Source of the DNA: Dietzia timorensis
Lineage (GTDB): Bacteria > Actinomycetota > Actinomycetes > Mycobacteriales > Mycobacteriaceae
NCBI RefSeq assembly: GCF_020742175.1
Contig: NZ_DYXM01000147.1
Span: 1-16,920, forward strand
Reading direction: 5' to 3'
Length of the DNA stretch: 16,920 nt
The translations under genes were made by a program, and so were the position numbers. Shown one piece after another: positions 1 to 6,823 of the stretch. Every line of letters begins with the position of its first letter. Positions within the stretch are counted from its first letter, which is position 1. The notes under the pieces were generated by a model, which saw only the letters and a list, made by a program, of their open reading frames with translations, searched no databases and was not told the DNA's origin.

Positions 1-314
1 ATGACGGAGGGCACGGCACGATCGCTTGAGAGGTTGTCGCCCGTGTCGACGACGAAATCTGGTCGAAGACGGGTGAGGCTGTGCAGGAACGCCGTCTTCA
101 CGCGCTGGCCGGGAAGCATGTGCAGATCGGAGATGTGCAGAATGCGCAGGGGGGAGGTGCCGGGCGGAAGGATCGGAAGCTCGACCTGGCGCACCCGATA
201 GTTATTGCGCTCGTACATCGTCCCGTACACGAGACCCGTAGCAGCGGCGGCCACCCCCGCTTGTACGAGAGCTTGGGCGGTGGACGGTTCAGCAGGACGA
301 CGTGATCGGGCCAT
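1..314 (-). CDS. Metallophosphoesterase, N-terminal part (3' end outside window)
   Basis: The first 104 codons of a minus-strand gene run off the left edge. After a short N-terminal hydrophobic stretch (residues about 14-28, VQAGVAAAATGLVYG, a probable membrane anchor) comes the start of a calcineurin-like phosphoesterase domain. Visible are the metal-binding D-x-H block (ISDLHM, near residue 62) and the second block GDN (near residue 94), spaced as in the family. The remaining GNH[D/E] and His motifs lie outside the window. Substrate is unknown; members are metal-dependent phosphatases or phosphodiesterases. It lies 79 bases downstream of ponA2 on the same strand, the position of Rv3683 in M. 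tuberculosis. The ATG at 314 is chosen because a TATCCT hexamer sits 6 bases before it, which suggests its own leaderless promoter; there is no Shine-Dalgarno. Confidence 0.88.
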   Translation of the reverse strand, partial: MARSRRPAEPSTAQALVQAGVAAAATGLVYGTMYERNNYRVRQVELPILPPGTSPLRILHISDLHMLPGQRVKTAFLHSLTRLRPDFVVDTGDNLSSDRAVPSV

Positions 315-320
315 GGATCC

Positions 321-326
321 AGGATA
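321..326 (-). promoter_or_regulatory. Putative -10 (TATCCT), leaderless metallophosphoesterase
   Basis: TATCCT on the minus strand matches the actinobacterial TANNNT -10 pattern and ends 6 bases before the ATG at 314, so transcription would begin at or next to the start codon. No convincing -35 is seen. It would give the gene a promoter independent of ponA2. Confidence 0.4.
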
Positions 327-393
327 CTCGCCGGGCCACCACAAATATCTACCGAGAAACTTCGTGGGGGCCCGGCCGTGCACTCTTGGCGGG

Positions 394-2811
394 TTAGCCG
401 TTCGGCGAGATGGTGAGCGGGGCGTAGCCCGGCACGTCACGAACTTCCTCGCCGTCGGGGCCGACAGTGGCGCCGCCGCCACCGCCGCCGGACGTGCCGG
501 GGGCGGAGCCTCCTCCGGAACCGCCGGAGGCGCCCGACCCTCCGCTGCCCGAGCCGTCGGACACCGTGATCGTCATCGTGGAGCCGGGGATTTCGAGATT
601 CTCCTCGACCGACAGGACCTGGCCGTAGGGCACGGATCCGCCGGAGGTGAATTCGGTCTCCACCGAATACCCGGCCGCCTCGAGCGCGGAGGTCGCTGCG
701 GACTGACTCATGCCCACGACGTTGGGCGCACCCTTGGATGCCGTCGTGCCCGCCTGGTAGGCGGGATCCGGACTGAATGGCTGGATCTCGTCGAAGTGCC
801 CGACTATCGGCATGAACGCCGCGTACCACGTGCGGGCCGGCTCGTCGCCGCCGTAGAGGTCGCCCCATCCACATTGACGGAGGGGGGACTTACACAGGGA
901 GGACGTTTCCGGGCCGTCGTTGAACGCGTACGTGGCGGCGGCGAACTCGTTGGTGAAGCCGAGGAAGGCCGAGGACCGGTGGGATTCGGTGGTGCCGGTT
1001 TTGCCGGCCATGGGTAGGTTCCAGCCGGCCGAGGCGGCGGCGTTCGCCGAGGTGCCGCCCGGCTTGTCGTCCTTGCCCATCGCGGCGGCCAGGGTGTTGG
1101 CCAATCCCTCGGTGACGACTTGCTCGCACGGTTCCTCATTCATCGAAACGGGGCGGCCGTTGGCATCCGTGATCGATTCGATCGGGCTCGGCGGGCACCA
1201 GGTGCCGCCGGAGGACAGCGTGGCGCCGACGTTCGACAGCTCCAACGCGTTGACCGCGTCCGGGCCGAGGGTGAACGAGCCGAGGTTGTTGTCGGTGACG
1301 AAGTCCTGGAGCGATTGCCCGTTGGGTGCCGTGCCGTTTTCCGCGTACGAGCGCAGGCCGAGACGCACCGCCATCTCCACCGTTGGCTCGACTCCGACCT
1401 GCGAGATCATGTTGACGAACGCGGTGTTCGGCGATTGCGCTAGAGCGTCGGTCAGTGAAAGCGAGCTCGGGTAGGAGCCGGCGTTCTCGACGCAGTACAT
1501 GCCGGGCGGACAGCCCGCGGCGCCGCCGGCACCGAACCCCTCGAGCTGCACGCGCGAGGGGACGGACACGTAGGAATTGGTTCCCATGCCCTTTTCCATG
1601 CCCGCGGCGACCGTGAAGATCTTGAATACGGAACCAGCTCCGTCTCCCACCATGGAGAATGGCTGCGGCTGGACGGTTTCCTCGTTGGTCTGGTCGAGGC
1701 CGTACGCGCGCGAGGACGCGATCGCCTTGACCTTGTGGGCATCGTCGCCCGGTTCGACGACGCTCATGACCTCGGCGACGCCGTCGCCATGCGGCTGGCC
1801 GTAGGTGTCGAGCGAGTTCTGGACCGAGTCCTGGACCGTATCGTCGAGGGTCGTCTTGATCGTGTATCCGCCGCGGCTCATCGTTTCGCGGCTGATGCCG
1901 TTGGCCTGCAGGTACTGGAGTACGTAATCGCAGAAGAAGCCGCGCGAACCCGCGGTGATACAGCCGTTCGGGACCGCTTGCGGCTGGTCAAGCACTCCGA
2001 GTGGTTCCTGCTTGTACTGCTCGGCCTCCTGCGGGGTGATCGAGCCGGTGCTCGCCATGGCGTCGATGATCGTGTTGCGACGATCCGTCGTGGCCTCGGG
2101 ATTCGTGTACGGGTTGTACATCGACGTCGACTGCACCATGCCGGCGAGCATCGCGGACTGCGGCACGGTGAGCTCGCTCGCGTCGGTACCGAAGTAGGTT
2201 TTCGCCGCGACCTGTACGCCGAATGCGCCGTTGCCGAACGAGATCAGGTTGAGGTACTTCGACAGGATCTCGTCTTTGGACAGCTCCTTGTCGAGCGCGA
2301 GCGCCATCCGGATCTCGCGAAGCTTACGTGCGGGGGTGACCTCGATTGCCTCGCGGCGCTCGCTCTCGGACTGGGCCGAGACGAGGAACTGGTAGTTCTT
2401 GATCAGCTGCTGGTCGATTGACGACGCACCCTGTTGCACGCCGCCCGCGGTGAAGTTGGTGACCATCGCGCGAGCCGTGCCCTGCCAGTCCACGCCCTGG
2501 TGGTCGAGGAAGCGACGATCCTCCATGGAAATGATCGCGAGCTTGATGTTCTCCGAGATCTCTTCGGAGGGGACCACGATCCGTTGCTGGTCGTAGATCC
2601 AAGCGATCGGCTGATCCTTGGAATCGGTGACCGTGGTGATCTGGGGCATATCGCCCTTGATGAGATCCGCGGAGGTGGATGCGAGAGAGCTGGCCATCTT
2701 ATTAGAAGACAAGCCCACGGCGCCTACCACTGGGAACATCGAGCCGGCGAAGACGATACCGGCGGCGATGCAGGCCAGCAGCAGTCTTAGCAGCTTGGCG
2801 AAATTCGACAC
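394..2811 (-). CDS. ponA2: Class A penicillin-binding protein PonA2 with PASTA domain
   Basis: A bifunctional peptidoglycan synthase of 805 aa acting outside the cytoplasmic membrane. An N-terminal anchor (residues 7-33) precedes a GT51 glycosyltransferase domain with the catalytic-Glu block MEDRRF (E97) and the QGASSIDQQLIKN block (127-139). The transpeptidase domain shows SVFK (394-397, nucleophile S394), SPN (460-462) and KTGT (604-607). One PASTA domain follows (about 693-752), then a Gly/Ser-rich tail (753-782) and a short conserved-looking end. PASTA domains in this family sense muropeptides or stabilise the protein. The start is GTG at 2811, with TAGGAT 7 bases upstream and no real Shine-Dalgarno, so a leaderless mRNA is likely. 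It is divergent from whiB4, as in mycobacteria, where PonA2 supports survival under stress and non-replicating conditions. All catalytic motifs are intact. Confidence 0.97.
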   Translation of the reverse strand: MSNFAKLLRLLLACIAAGIVFAGSMFPVVGAVGLSSNKMASSLASTSADLIKGDMPQITTVTDSKDQPIAWIYDQQRIVVPSEEISENIKLAIISMEDRRFLDHQGVDWQGTARAMVTNFTAGGVQQGASSIDQQLIKNYQFLVSAQSESERREAIEVTPARKLREIRMALALDKELSKDEILSKYLNLISFGNGAFGVQVAAKTYFGTDASELTVPQSAMLAGMVQSTSMYNPYTNPEATTDRRNTIIDAMASTGSITPQEAEQYKQEPLGVLDQPQAVPNGCITAGSRGFFCDYVLQYLQANGISRETMSRGGYTIKTTLDDTVQDSVQNSLDTYGQPHGDGVAEVMSVVEPGDDAHKVKAIASSRAYGLDQTNEETVQPQPFSMVGDGAGSVFKIFTVAAGMEKGMGTNSYVSVPSRVQLEGFGAGGAAGCPPGMYCVENAGSYPSSLSLTDALAQSPNTAFVNMISQVGVEPTVEMAVRLGLRSYAENGTAPNGQSLQDFVTDNNLGSFTLGPDAVNALELSNVGATLSSGGTWCPPSPIESITDANGRPVSMNEEPCEQVVTEGLANTLAAAMGKDDKPGGTSANAAASAGWNLPMAGKTGTTESHRSSAFLGFTNEFAAATYAFNDGPETSSLCKSPLRQCGWGDLYGGDEPARTWYAAFMPIVGHFDEIQPFSPDPAYQAGTTASKGAPNVVGMSQSAATSALEAAGYSVETEFTSGGSVPYGQVLSVEENLEIPGSTMTITVSDGSGSGGSGASGGSGGGSAPGTSGGGGGGATVGPDGEEVRDVPGYAPLTISPNG

Positions 2812-2818
2812 AGGCCGA

Positions 2819-2824
2819 ATCCTA
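2819..2824 (-). promoter_or_regulatory. Putative -10 (TAGGAT), leaderless ponA2
   Basis: TAGGAT on the minus strand ends 7 bases before the GTG start at 2811. A TTGGCT stretch about 15 bases further upstream is a possible weak -35. The same hexamer with the same spacing precedes nth. Confidence 0.5.
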
Positions 2825-2969
2825 TCGAATGAAACTGAGAGCCAACCCCGCGGTGTCGCGTGTTCACCGGGTTTTCCCGGTGCCTGCCGGATCTCCGGGT
2901 TTGTGGCCCGGGCTCTCGCTTCTGGACGCTAAATCAGTTCGAAATATTGAGCCCTATTTACTTTCAGCG

Positions 2970-2985
2970 TGTGACTGCGGTAACA
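2970..2985. promoter_or_regulatory. Crp/GlxR-like operator
   Basis: TGTGACTGCGGTAACA matches 9 of the 10 defined positions of TGTGA-N6-TCACA. It lies about 160 bases upstream of the presumed ponA2 start of transcription and 245 bases upstream of whiB4, so which gene it serves is open. A Crp family gene is encoded in this window. Confidence 0.45.
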
Positions 2986-3141
2986 ATAGTTGTATCACCG
3001 TTTGTAGAGGCTGAGAGTTTTCAAGTTTCTCGGTCCCGGGCTCGAATGCGAGGCGGAGCGCTTTCGCTCCACCCGCGTAAGGGCTTGGTTCTGGGAGTTT
3101 GACTCACCAGCAGCATGTGAATGGTGTACGCAATTAAGTAT

Positions 3142-3171
3142 GCATACATAAGTAGCGATGGCATGCATAAG
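3142..3171 (+). repeat. Imperfect 11-base direct repeat in whiB4 upstream region
   Basis: GCATACATAAG (3142-3152) and GCATGCATAAG (3161-3171) differ at one base and start 19 bases apart, close to two helical turns. Each contains or abuts an ATGCAT palindrome (3140-3145 and 3163-3168). This looks like a paired protein-binding site in the whiB4 promoter or leader; the binding factor is unknown. Confidence 0.35.
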
Positions 3172-3230
3172 GTTCACGGAGCGCAGCGCACCCCTATCGC
3201 GTGCTCCCAGACGATGTTAGGGGCAACAAT

Positions 3231-3650
3231 ATGACGGCACCTGTGAAGTCCACCTCGAGCGGCGGAGCCGAAGGCTCGTCGGAAAACAAGACCCACCAGC
3301 CGCTGCAGGGGAGGGGATCACAAATCGCGGGAGCCGAATCCATCGTCGGCGAAGCACGTCAGCAGTGGGTCTCCCAGGCGAGGTGCCGTGATATCGACCC
3401 GGACGAGCTTTTCGTCAAGGGCGCAGCCCAGCGCCAGGCGGCGGCAATCTGCCGCCACTGCCCCGTTCTCCTCCAGTGCCGCGCCGACGCGCTCGACAAT
3501 CGCGTCGAGTTCGGCGTCTGGGGTGGGATGACCGAAAGGCAGCGCCGCGCGCTGCTCAAGCAGTACCCGGATGTCACCTCGTGGGCGGACTTCTACGCCG
3601 AGCAGCTCGACCGTGCCGCCGCACGTACCCAGGCTCGCGCGGTGAACTGA
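3231..3650 (+). CDS. whiB4: WhiB-family Fe-S transcriptional regulator, WhiB4 type
   Basis: A 139-aa WhiB-like protein. The four cysteines that hold the [4Fe-4S] cluster are C52, C74, C77 and C83 (C-x21-C-x2-C-x5-C), followed by the family turn GVWGG (95-99) and a basic segment (TERQRRALLK, 101-110). The N-terminal ~45 residues are polar and probably disordered. WhiB4 in mycobacteria is an oxygen- and NO-responsive regulator of redox and virulence genes; orthology here rests on the divergent placement next to ponA2 and the adjoining ArsA-like pair, not only on similarity. ATG at 3231 is chosen over an in-frame GTG at 3201 because AGGGG (3219-3223) lies 7 bases before it and because conserved WhiB sequence starts well downstream. 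It is transcribed alone and ends at a strong terminator. Confidence 0.95.
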   Translation: MTAPVKSTSSGGAEGSSENKTHQPLQGRGSQIAGAESIVGEARQQWVSQARCRDIDPDELFVKGAAQRQAAAICRHCPVLLQCRADALDNRVEFGVWGGMTERQRRALLKQYPDVTSWADFYAEQLDRAAARTQARAVN

Positions 3651-3688
3651 TTCGCTACACGCCCCGGCCCATGGGCCGACGTGGCAAG

Positions 3689-3733
3689 GCCCGGCGCCGC
3701 ATCGTCGACGAGACGATGCACGCCGGGCTTTTT
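3689..3733 (+). terminator. Rho-independent terminator after whiB4
   Basis: GCCCGGC (3689-3695) pairs with GCCGGGC (3722-3728), and inside it GCATCGTC (3699-3706) pairs with GACGATGC (3712-3719) around a 5-base loop. Five T follow (3729-3733). On the minus strand the same stem lacks a good T-run, so it mainly ends whiB4 transcription and shields the convergent ATPase genes. Confidence 0.85.
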
Positions 3734-3749
3734 CGTGCCCGCTGGTGCT

Positions 3750-4898
3750 CTATTCCTTGCCGACTAGCTGGCTGCCGAGAGCTCGCAGCGCGGAGAGGCT
3801 CGAGACCTCGAACGGCAGCGACGGAACACCGACCACCGGCACCGACGGGCGCTGCTTGGTGAACCCGCTGATCAGGCGCACCTCTTCGCGGGCGGTCAGC
3901 GCGCGCTCGGTGTGGATGTCGAGCGCCGCCGCGGCCTCCGGATAGTCCTTCGCAATCCGGCGCGCGCCGGCAGTGGCCTCGTCGGGGCCGAGATCCACCA
4001 GGCGGGGGTGGGTGCGGTTGATGACCACGCCGGACAGCGGCATGCCCTCCTCGGTGAGGCGGTCGACGAAGAAACCAGCCTCGCGCAGTGCCGGCGCCTC
4101 CGCGCTCGCGACGACGACGAACTCGGTGCCGCGGCGGCGGAGTACCGCCTGCGTGCGCGCGGCCCGGGTGGCGAAGCCTCCGAACGTCGAATCGAGCGCC
4201 TGGACGAACTCGCTCGCATCCGACAGCATCGCCGACCCCACGATCCGCGAGATCCCCTTGAGCGCCGCGCTCATCGCGCCGGACGCGAGGCGGCCGATGC
4301 CGCGGCCCGGCGTGGCCAACATGCGCATCAGCCGCGAATCCATGAACCCCGCCAGGCGGGCCGGAGCATCGAGAAAATCGAGGGCATTACGTGACGGCGG
4401 TGTGTCTACGACCACCAGGTCCCACGAGGAATCCTCGAGCAATTGCCCGAGTTTTTCCATCGCCATGTATTCCTGGGTGCCTGCGAAGGACTCGACAAGT
4501 GTCTTGTAAAACGGGTTCGCCATGATCCGCTCGGCCCGTTCGGGCGTCGAGTTTTGCGCGACGAGCTCATCGAAGGTGCCCTTCATATCGAGCATCATCG
4601 CGAACAACCGTCCACCGGACTCGGGTGCATCGGAGTTGTTCTGGGGAGCGGCCTCTCCGACGTCATGGGCGGATAGGTCCACCTCCTGCGGAGTGTTCGT
4701 GAGACCCTCGATGCCGAGCGCCTGCGCAAGACGGCGGGCCGGATCGATGGTGAGGACGACGACCTGGCGGCCCATTTCGGCCGCGCGGACCGCGAGCGCC
4801 GCCGAGGTGGTCGTCTTGCCGACTCCACCGGCCCCGGTGCACACGATGACCCGGGTCGCGCGGGTGGTGAGGAGCCGTTCGGTGTCCAGCCGTGTCAT
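3750..4898 (-). CDS. ArsA/Get3-like ATPase, second of pair (Rv3680-like)
   Basis: A 382-aa SIMIBI-class P-loop ATPase of the ArsA/Get3 group. The P-loop TGAGGVGKTT (21-30) has the catalytic K28, but the signature lysine of deviant Walker A motifs (first K of KGGxGKT) is Ala here. The Walker B/switch II region is VVVDTPPSRNALDFL (162-176). Only one cysteine (C20) is present, so neither the arsenite-binding Cys sites of ArsA nor the zinc CxxC of Get3 exists; arsenite transport is unlikely. The ATG at 4898 overlaps the stop of the preceding ATPase gene (ATGA), with AAGGAG 6 bases upstream, so the two are translationally coupled and probably form a hetero-oligomer. The M. tuberculosis pair has been studied as bacterial Get3-like proteins; the cargo is not settled. 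Confidence 0.92.
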   Translation of the reverse strand: MTRLDTERLLTTRATRVIVCTGAGGVGKTTTSAALAVRAAEMGRQVVVLTIDPARRLAQALGIEGLTNTPQEVDLSAHDVGEAAPQNNSDAPESGGRLFAMMLDMKGTFDELVAQNSTPERAERIMANPFYKTLVESFAGTQEYMAMEKLGQLLEDSSWDLVVVDTPPSRNALDFLDAPARLAGFMDSRLMRMLATPGRGIGRLASGAMSAALKGISRIVGSAMLSDASEFVQALDSTFGGFATRAARTQAVLRRRGTEFVVVASAEAPALREAGFFVDRLTEEGMPLSGVVINRTHPRLVDLGPDEATAGARRIAKDYPEAAAALDIHTERALTAREEVRLISGFTKQRPSVPVVGVPSLPFEVSSLSALRALGSQLVGKE

Positions 4899-5983
4899 TT
4901 TCCGGCTCCTTCTCTGCTGCGGGTGACGCCCTGGTCGTTGAGTACCGCCGCGAGTTCGAACAGCGAGGACGTGTCGATGCCGCCGGGGAGATGGGGCAGG
5001 ACCAGCGTTTTCGCCCCCGCCTCGGAAAGGGACTCCGCAGCAGCGATCTGCCCTTGCGCGACGCGCGCGTGCTCCATCGACTCGACGATGAGCCCCTCGA
5101 CGAGCGCGCGCTCGTCCTCCGAGTATTCCGCTGAGGTCCCCGAGACGATGCCCGCGGTTGAGAGGCCATCGGCGAGCTGGCGCGGATCGGGCCCATCGGC
5201 AGCGAAGCGCGGCAGGTCCTCCGGCTCGACGAACTTCGGGTTCGCGCGGTTGACGATGACATGACCGACGGAGATCCCGACCGATTCGATTTCGGCGATC
5301 GCGTCGAGCGTCTCCTGCACGGGCAGCGATTCGAGCAGCGTAACCAGGTGCACCACGGTGCGGCGCGAATGGAGCAGCCGCGCGACGTCATTCGCCTGCG
5401 CGTGGATCGGCCCGCCGCGGGCGAGGCCCGCCATCGCGACCGTGACGTCGAGGAAGCGGTGGATGCGACCCGTCGGCGGGGAATCGACGACGATCGCGTC
5501 GTAGGTGTCCTCGCCCTTCGCCTCGTCGCGGGTCGCGGTTTCCTTGATCTTGCCGGTGAGAATCACGTCCTTGATGCCCGGCGCGATCGAGGTCGCGAAC
5601 TCGATGGCGCCCGTTGCGCGCATCGCCTTGCCGAGGGTGCCGAGGCGGTAGAACATCGCCATGTATTCGAGCATCGCCGCCTCGGTCTCGATGGCGAGCG
5701 CGTGGACCTCGCCGCCTCCCTCCGGGGAGGCCAGGTGGACCTCCTTGTAGGGCAGCGGTCCGCGATCGAAGAGACGGGCGATGCCCTGGCGTTCCTCGAC
5801 CTCGACGAGCAACACACGGTTGCCCTCGCTCGCCAACGAAAGGGCAAGCGCTGCGGCGACTGTCGTCTTGCCCGTGCCTCCCTTACCGGAGACGAAATGG
5901 ATCTGCGCAGCGGCGGAGGCGGCCGAGAACCTCCCGCGCAGATCGTCGGCGAGGGTCGGCGCCGAGGCGGCTTCGTGGGACAT
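4895..5983 (-). CDS. ArsA/Get3-like ATPase, first of pair (Rv3679-like)
   Basis: A 362-aa ATPase with a full deviant Walker A, SGKGGTGKTT (32-41; signature K34, catalytic K39), and a switch II block VVDSPPTGRIHRFL (165-178), comparable to the DTAPTGH motif of ArsA/Get3. It contains no cysteine, so it cannot bind arsenite or zinc through thiolates. The start at 5983 (MSHEAAS) is chosen over in-frame codons up to 6334 because those would run antisense into the DUF4177 gene, the extra 117 residues look like random translation, and a TAGGCT hexamer lies exactly 7 bases before this ATG. It leads a two-gene operon with the next ATPase through a 4-base overlap and is divergent from the DUF4177 gene. 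Confidence 0.93.
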   Translation of the reverse strand: MSHEAASAPTLADDLRGRFSAASAAAQIHFVSGKGGTGKTTVAAALALSLASEGNRVLLVEVEERQGIARLFDRGPLPYKEVHLASPEGGGEVHALAIETEAAMLEYMAMFYRLGTLGKAMRATGAIEFATSIAPGIKDVILTGKIKETATRDEAKGEDTYDAIVVDSPPTGRIHRFLDVTVAMAGLARGGPIHAQANDVARLLHSRRTVVHLVTLLESLPVQETLDAIAEIESVGISVGHVIVNRANPKFVEPEDLPRFAADGPDPRQLADGLSTAGIVSGTSAEYSEDERALVEGLIVESMEHARVAQGQIAAAESLSEAGAKTLVLPHLPGGIDTSSLFELAAVLNDQGVTRSREGAGK

Positions 5984-5990
5984 GTGTTTC

Positions 5991-5996
5991 AGCCTA
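5991..5996 (-). promoter_or_regulatory. Putative -10 (TAGGCT), leaderless ATPase operon
   Basis: TAGGCT on the minus strand is followed by 7 bases and the ATG at 5983. No Shine-Dalgarno is visible, which fits a leaderless transcript. Confidence 0.45.
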
Positions 5997-6122
5997 ACCG
6001 GCCGCGCCGCAGTGGAACCGGAATGCGGGAATTTGCGGCGTGCGCTGGGACGTGTTTTTCGCCACGCGCGGTGTGCGGGCGGCGAGATCCGCGGGCGGGG
6101 TTGGGGAATGTGCCAATTCTTA

Positions 6123-6128
6123 TAGAGT
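6123..6128 (+). promoter_or_regulatory. Putative -10 (TAGAGT), leaderless DUF4177 operon
   Basis: TAGAGT ends 6 bases before the ATG at 6135 (an overlapping TATAGA at 6121-6126 ends 8 bases before it). Transcription would start at about the A of ATG. GTGGGG between them could act as a weak ribosome site if the transcript starts further upstream. Confidence 0.45.
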
Positions 6129-6134
6129 GGGGCC

Positions 6135-6308
6135 ATGACTACACCACAGAGCCCTGTCCAGTTCGAGTACTCGACCGTTCCGCTGCTCACCCACGCGACG
6201 AAGCAGATCCTCGACCAGTGGGGCGAGGACGGCTGGGAGCTCGTCACGGTCCTGCCCGGGCCGACGGGCGAGCAGCACGTCGCGTACATGAAGCGCGTCA
6301 AGGCATAA
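6135..6308 (+). CDS. DUF4177 small protein
   Basis: A 57-aa soluble protein, MTTPQSPVQFEYSTVPL at the N-terminus, with the DUF4177 pattern: an initial beta strand, a helix ending in LDQWGEDGWELVTVLP (26-41) and a final strand ending in YMKRVKA. The GWELV core is diagnostic. The function of the family is not known. It leads the plus-strand set DUF4177-RidA-MBL hydrolase, 45 bases ahead of the RidA gene, and is divergent from the ATPase pair, the same place as the small gene Rv3678A in M. tuberculosis. The start follows a -10-like hexamer at leaderless distance. Confidence 0.87.
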   Translation: MTTPQSPVQFEYSTVPLLTHATKQILDQWGEDGWELVTVLPGPTGEQHVAYMKRVKA

Positions 6309-6353
6309 ACCGCCCGCGCACCAACGACAGACACCGTGATTGAGGCGAGAAGA

Positions 6354-6821
6354 ATGAGCGAAGGCTATTGGACCCGCAAGCTCGAGTCCCTCGAGATCGA
6401 ACTGCCAGACGTGGCCGCCCCGGTGGGCAGCTACACCCCGGCGGTGCGCTCCGGAGCGTACGTGTACACCTCGGGACAACTCCCGCTTCGTGACGGCGAA
6501 CTGCTGGGAACCGGCAAGGTCGGCGGGGATCTCGGCGTCGACGAGGCGGCGGTAATGGCCCGCCAGTGTGCGCTCAACGCGCTCGCCGCGATCGATGATC
6601 TCGTCGGGATCGACGCCATCGTGCGTGTCGTCAAGCTCGTCGGGTTCGTCGCCTCGGCCCCGGGGTTCCACTCCCAGCCCGCCGTCATCAACGGGGCGTC
6701 CGATGTGCTCGCCGAGATCTTCGGCGACGCAGGGGTGCACGCCCGCTCCGCAGTCGGGGTGTCCGAGCTGCCGCTCGCCGCGCCAGTCGAGGTGGAGCTG
6801 ATCGTCGAGGTCGAGGGATAG
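6354..6821 (+). CDS. RidA-family protein (YjgF/YER057c/UK114)
   Basis: A 155-aa RidA-fold protein, slightly longer than the canonical ~130 aa. The central TSGQLPLRDGEL (39-50) and the terminal ARSAVGVSELPLAAPVEVEL (130-149) match the family; R131 aligns with the catalytic arginine of RidA that binds the carboxylate of 2-aminoacrylate-type imines. True RidA enzymes hydrolyse reactive enamine/imine intermediates from PLP enzymes; this is a distant subfamily (Rv3678c type), so imine deaminase activity is inferred only. ATG at 6354 is preferred over an in-frame GTG at 6336 because GAGG (6342-6345) is 8 bases before the ATG. The next gene starts 2 bases after its stop, which implies one operon. 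Confidence 0.92.
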   Translation: MSEGYWTRKLESLEIELPDVAAPVGSYTPAVRSGAYVYTSGQLPLRDGELLGTGKVGGDLGVDEAAVMARQCALNALAAIDDLVGIDAIVRVVKLVGFVASAPGFHSQPAVINGASDVLAEIFGDAGVHARSAVGVSELPLAAPVEVELIVEVEG

Positions 6822-6823
6822 CG

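Larger units (their letters stand above)
2812..3230. other. Divergent ponA2/whiB4 intergenic region (419 bases)
   Basis: No gene is supported here; short ORFs on both strands look random. The region is locally richer in A/T than its surroundings (about 2935-3000 and 3110-3175). It holds a Crp-like palindrome (2970-2985), two short perfect hairpins (2865-2882, CACCGGG/CCCGGTG with a TTTT loop; 3055-3070, GGAGCG/CGCTCC with a CTTT loop) and an 11-base imperfect direct repeat ahead of whiB4. TTGACT at 3099-3104 resembles a -35 but has no good partner at 16-18 bases; TAAGGT at 3168-3173 is a possible whiB4 -10. Confidence 0.6.

Noticed and set aside
3030..3110. tRNA-like stretch (GGGCTCGAATGCGAG) in the ponA2/whiB4 gap
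   Set aside because: The T-arm resemblance is superficial; no acceptor stem or anticodon arm can be drawn around it.
3750..5983. Arsenic resistance operon
   Set aside because: The ATPases lack the arsenite-binding cysteines, and no arsB, arsC or ArsR gene is nearby.
5984..6334. N-terminal extension of the first ATPase by 117 codons
   Set aside because: It would cross the divergent DUF4177 gene and its promoter, and the added residues show no family similarity.
5261..6343. 360-codon plus-strand frame across the first ArsA-like gene
   Set aside because: Antisense to the P-loop ATPase and out of frame with the DUF4177 gene; no recognisable domain.
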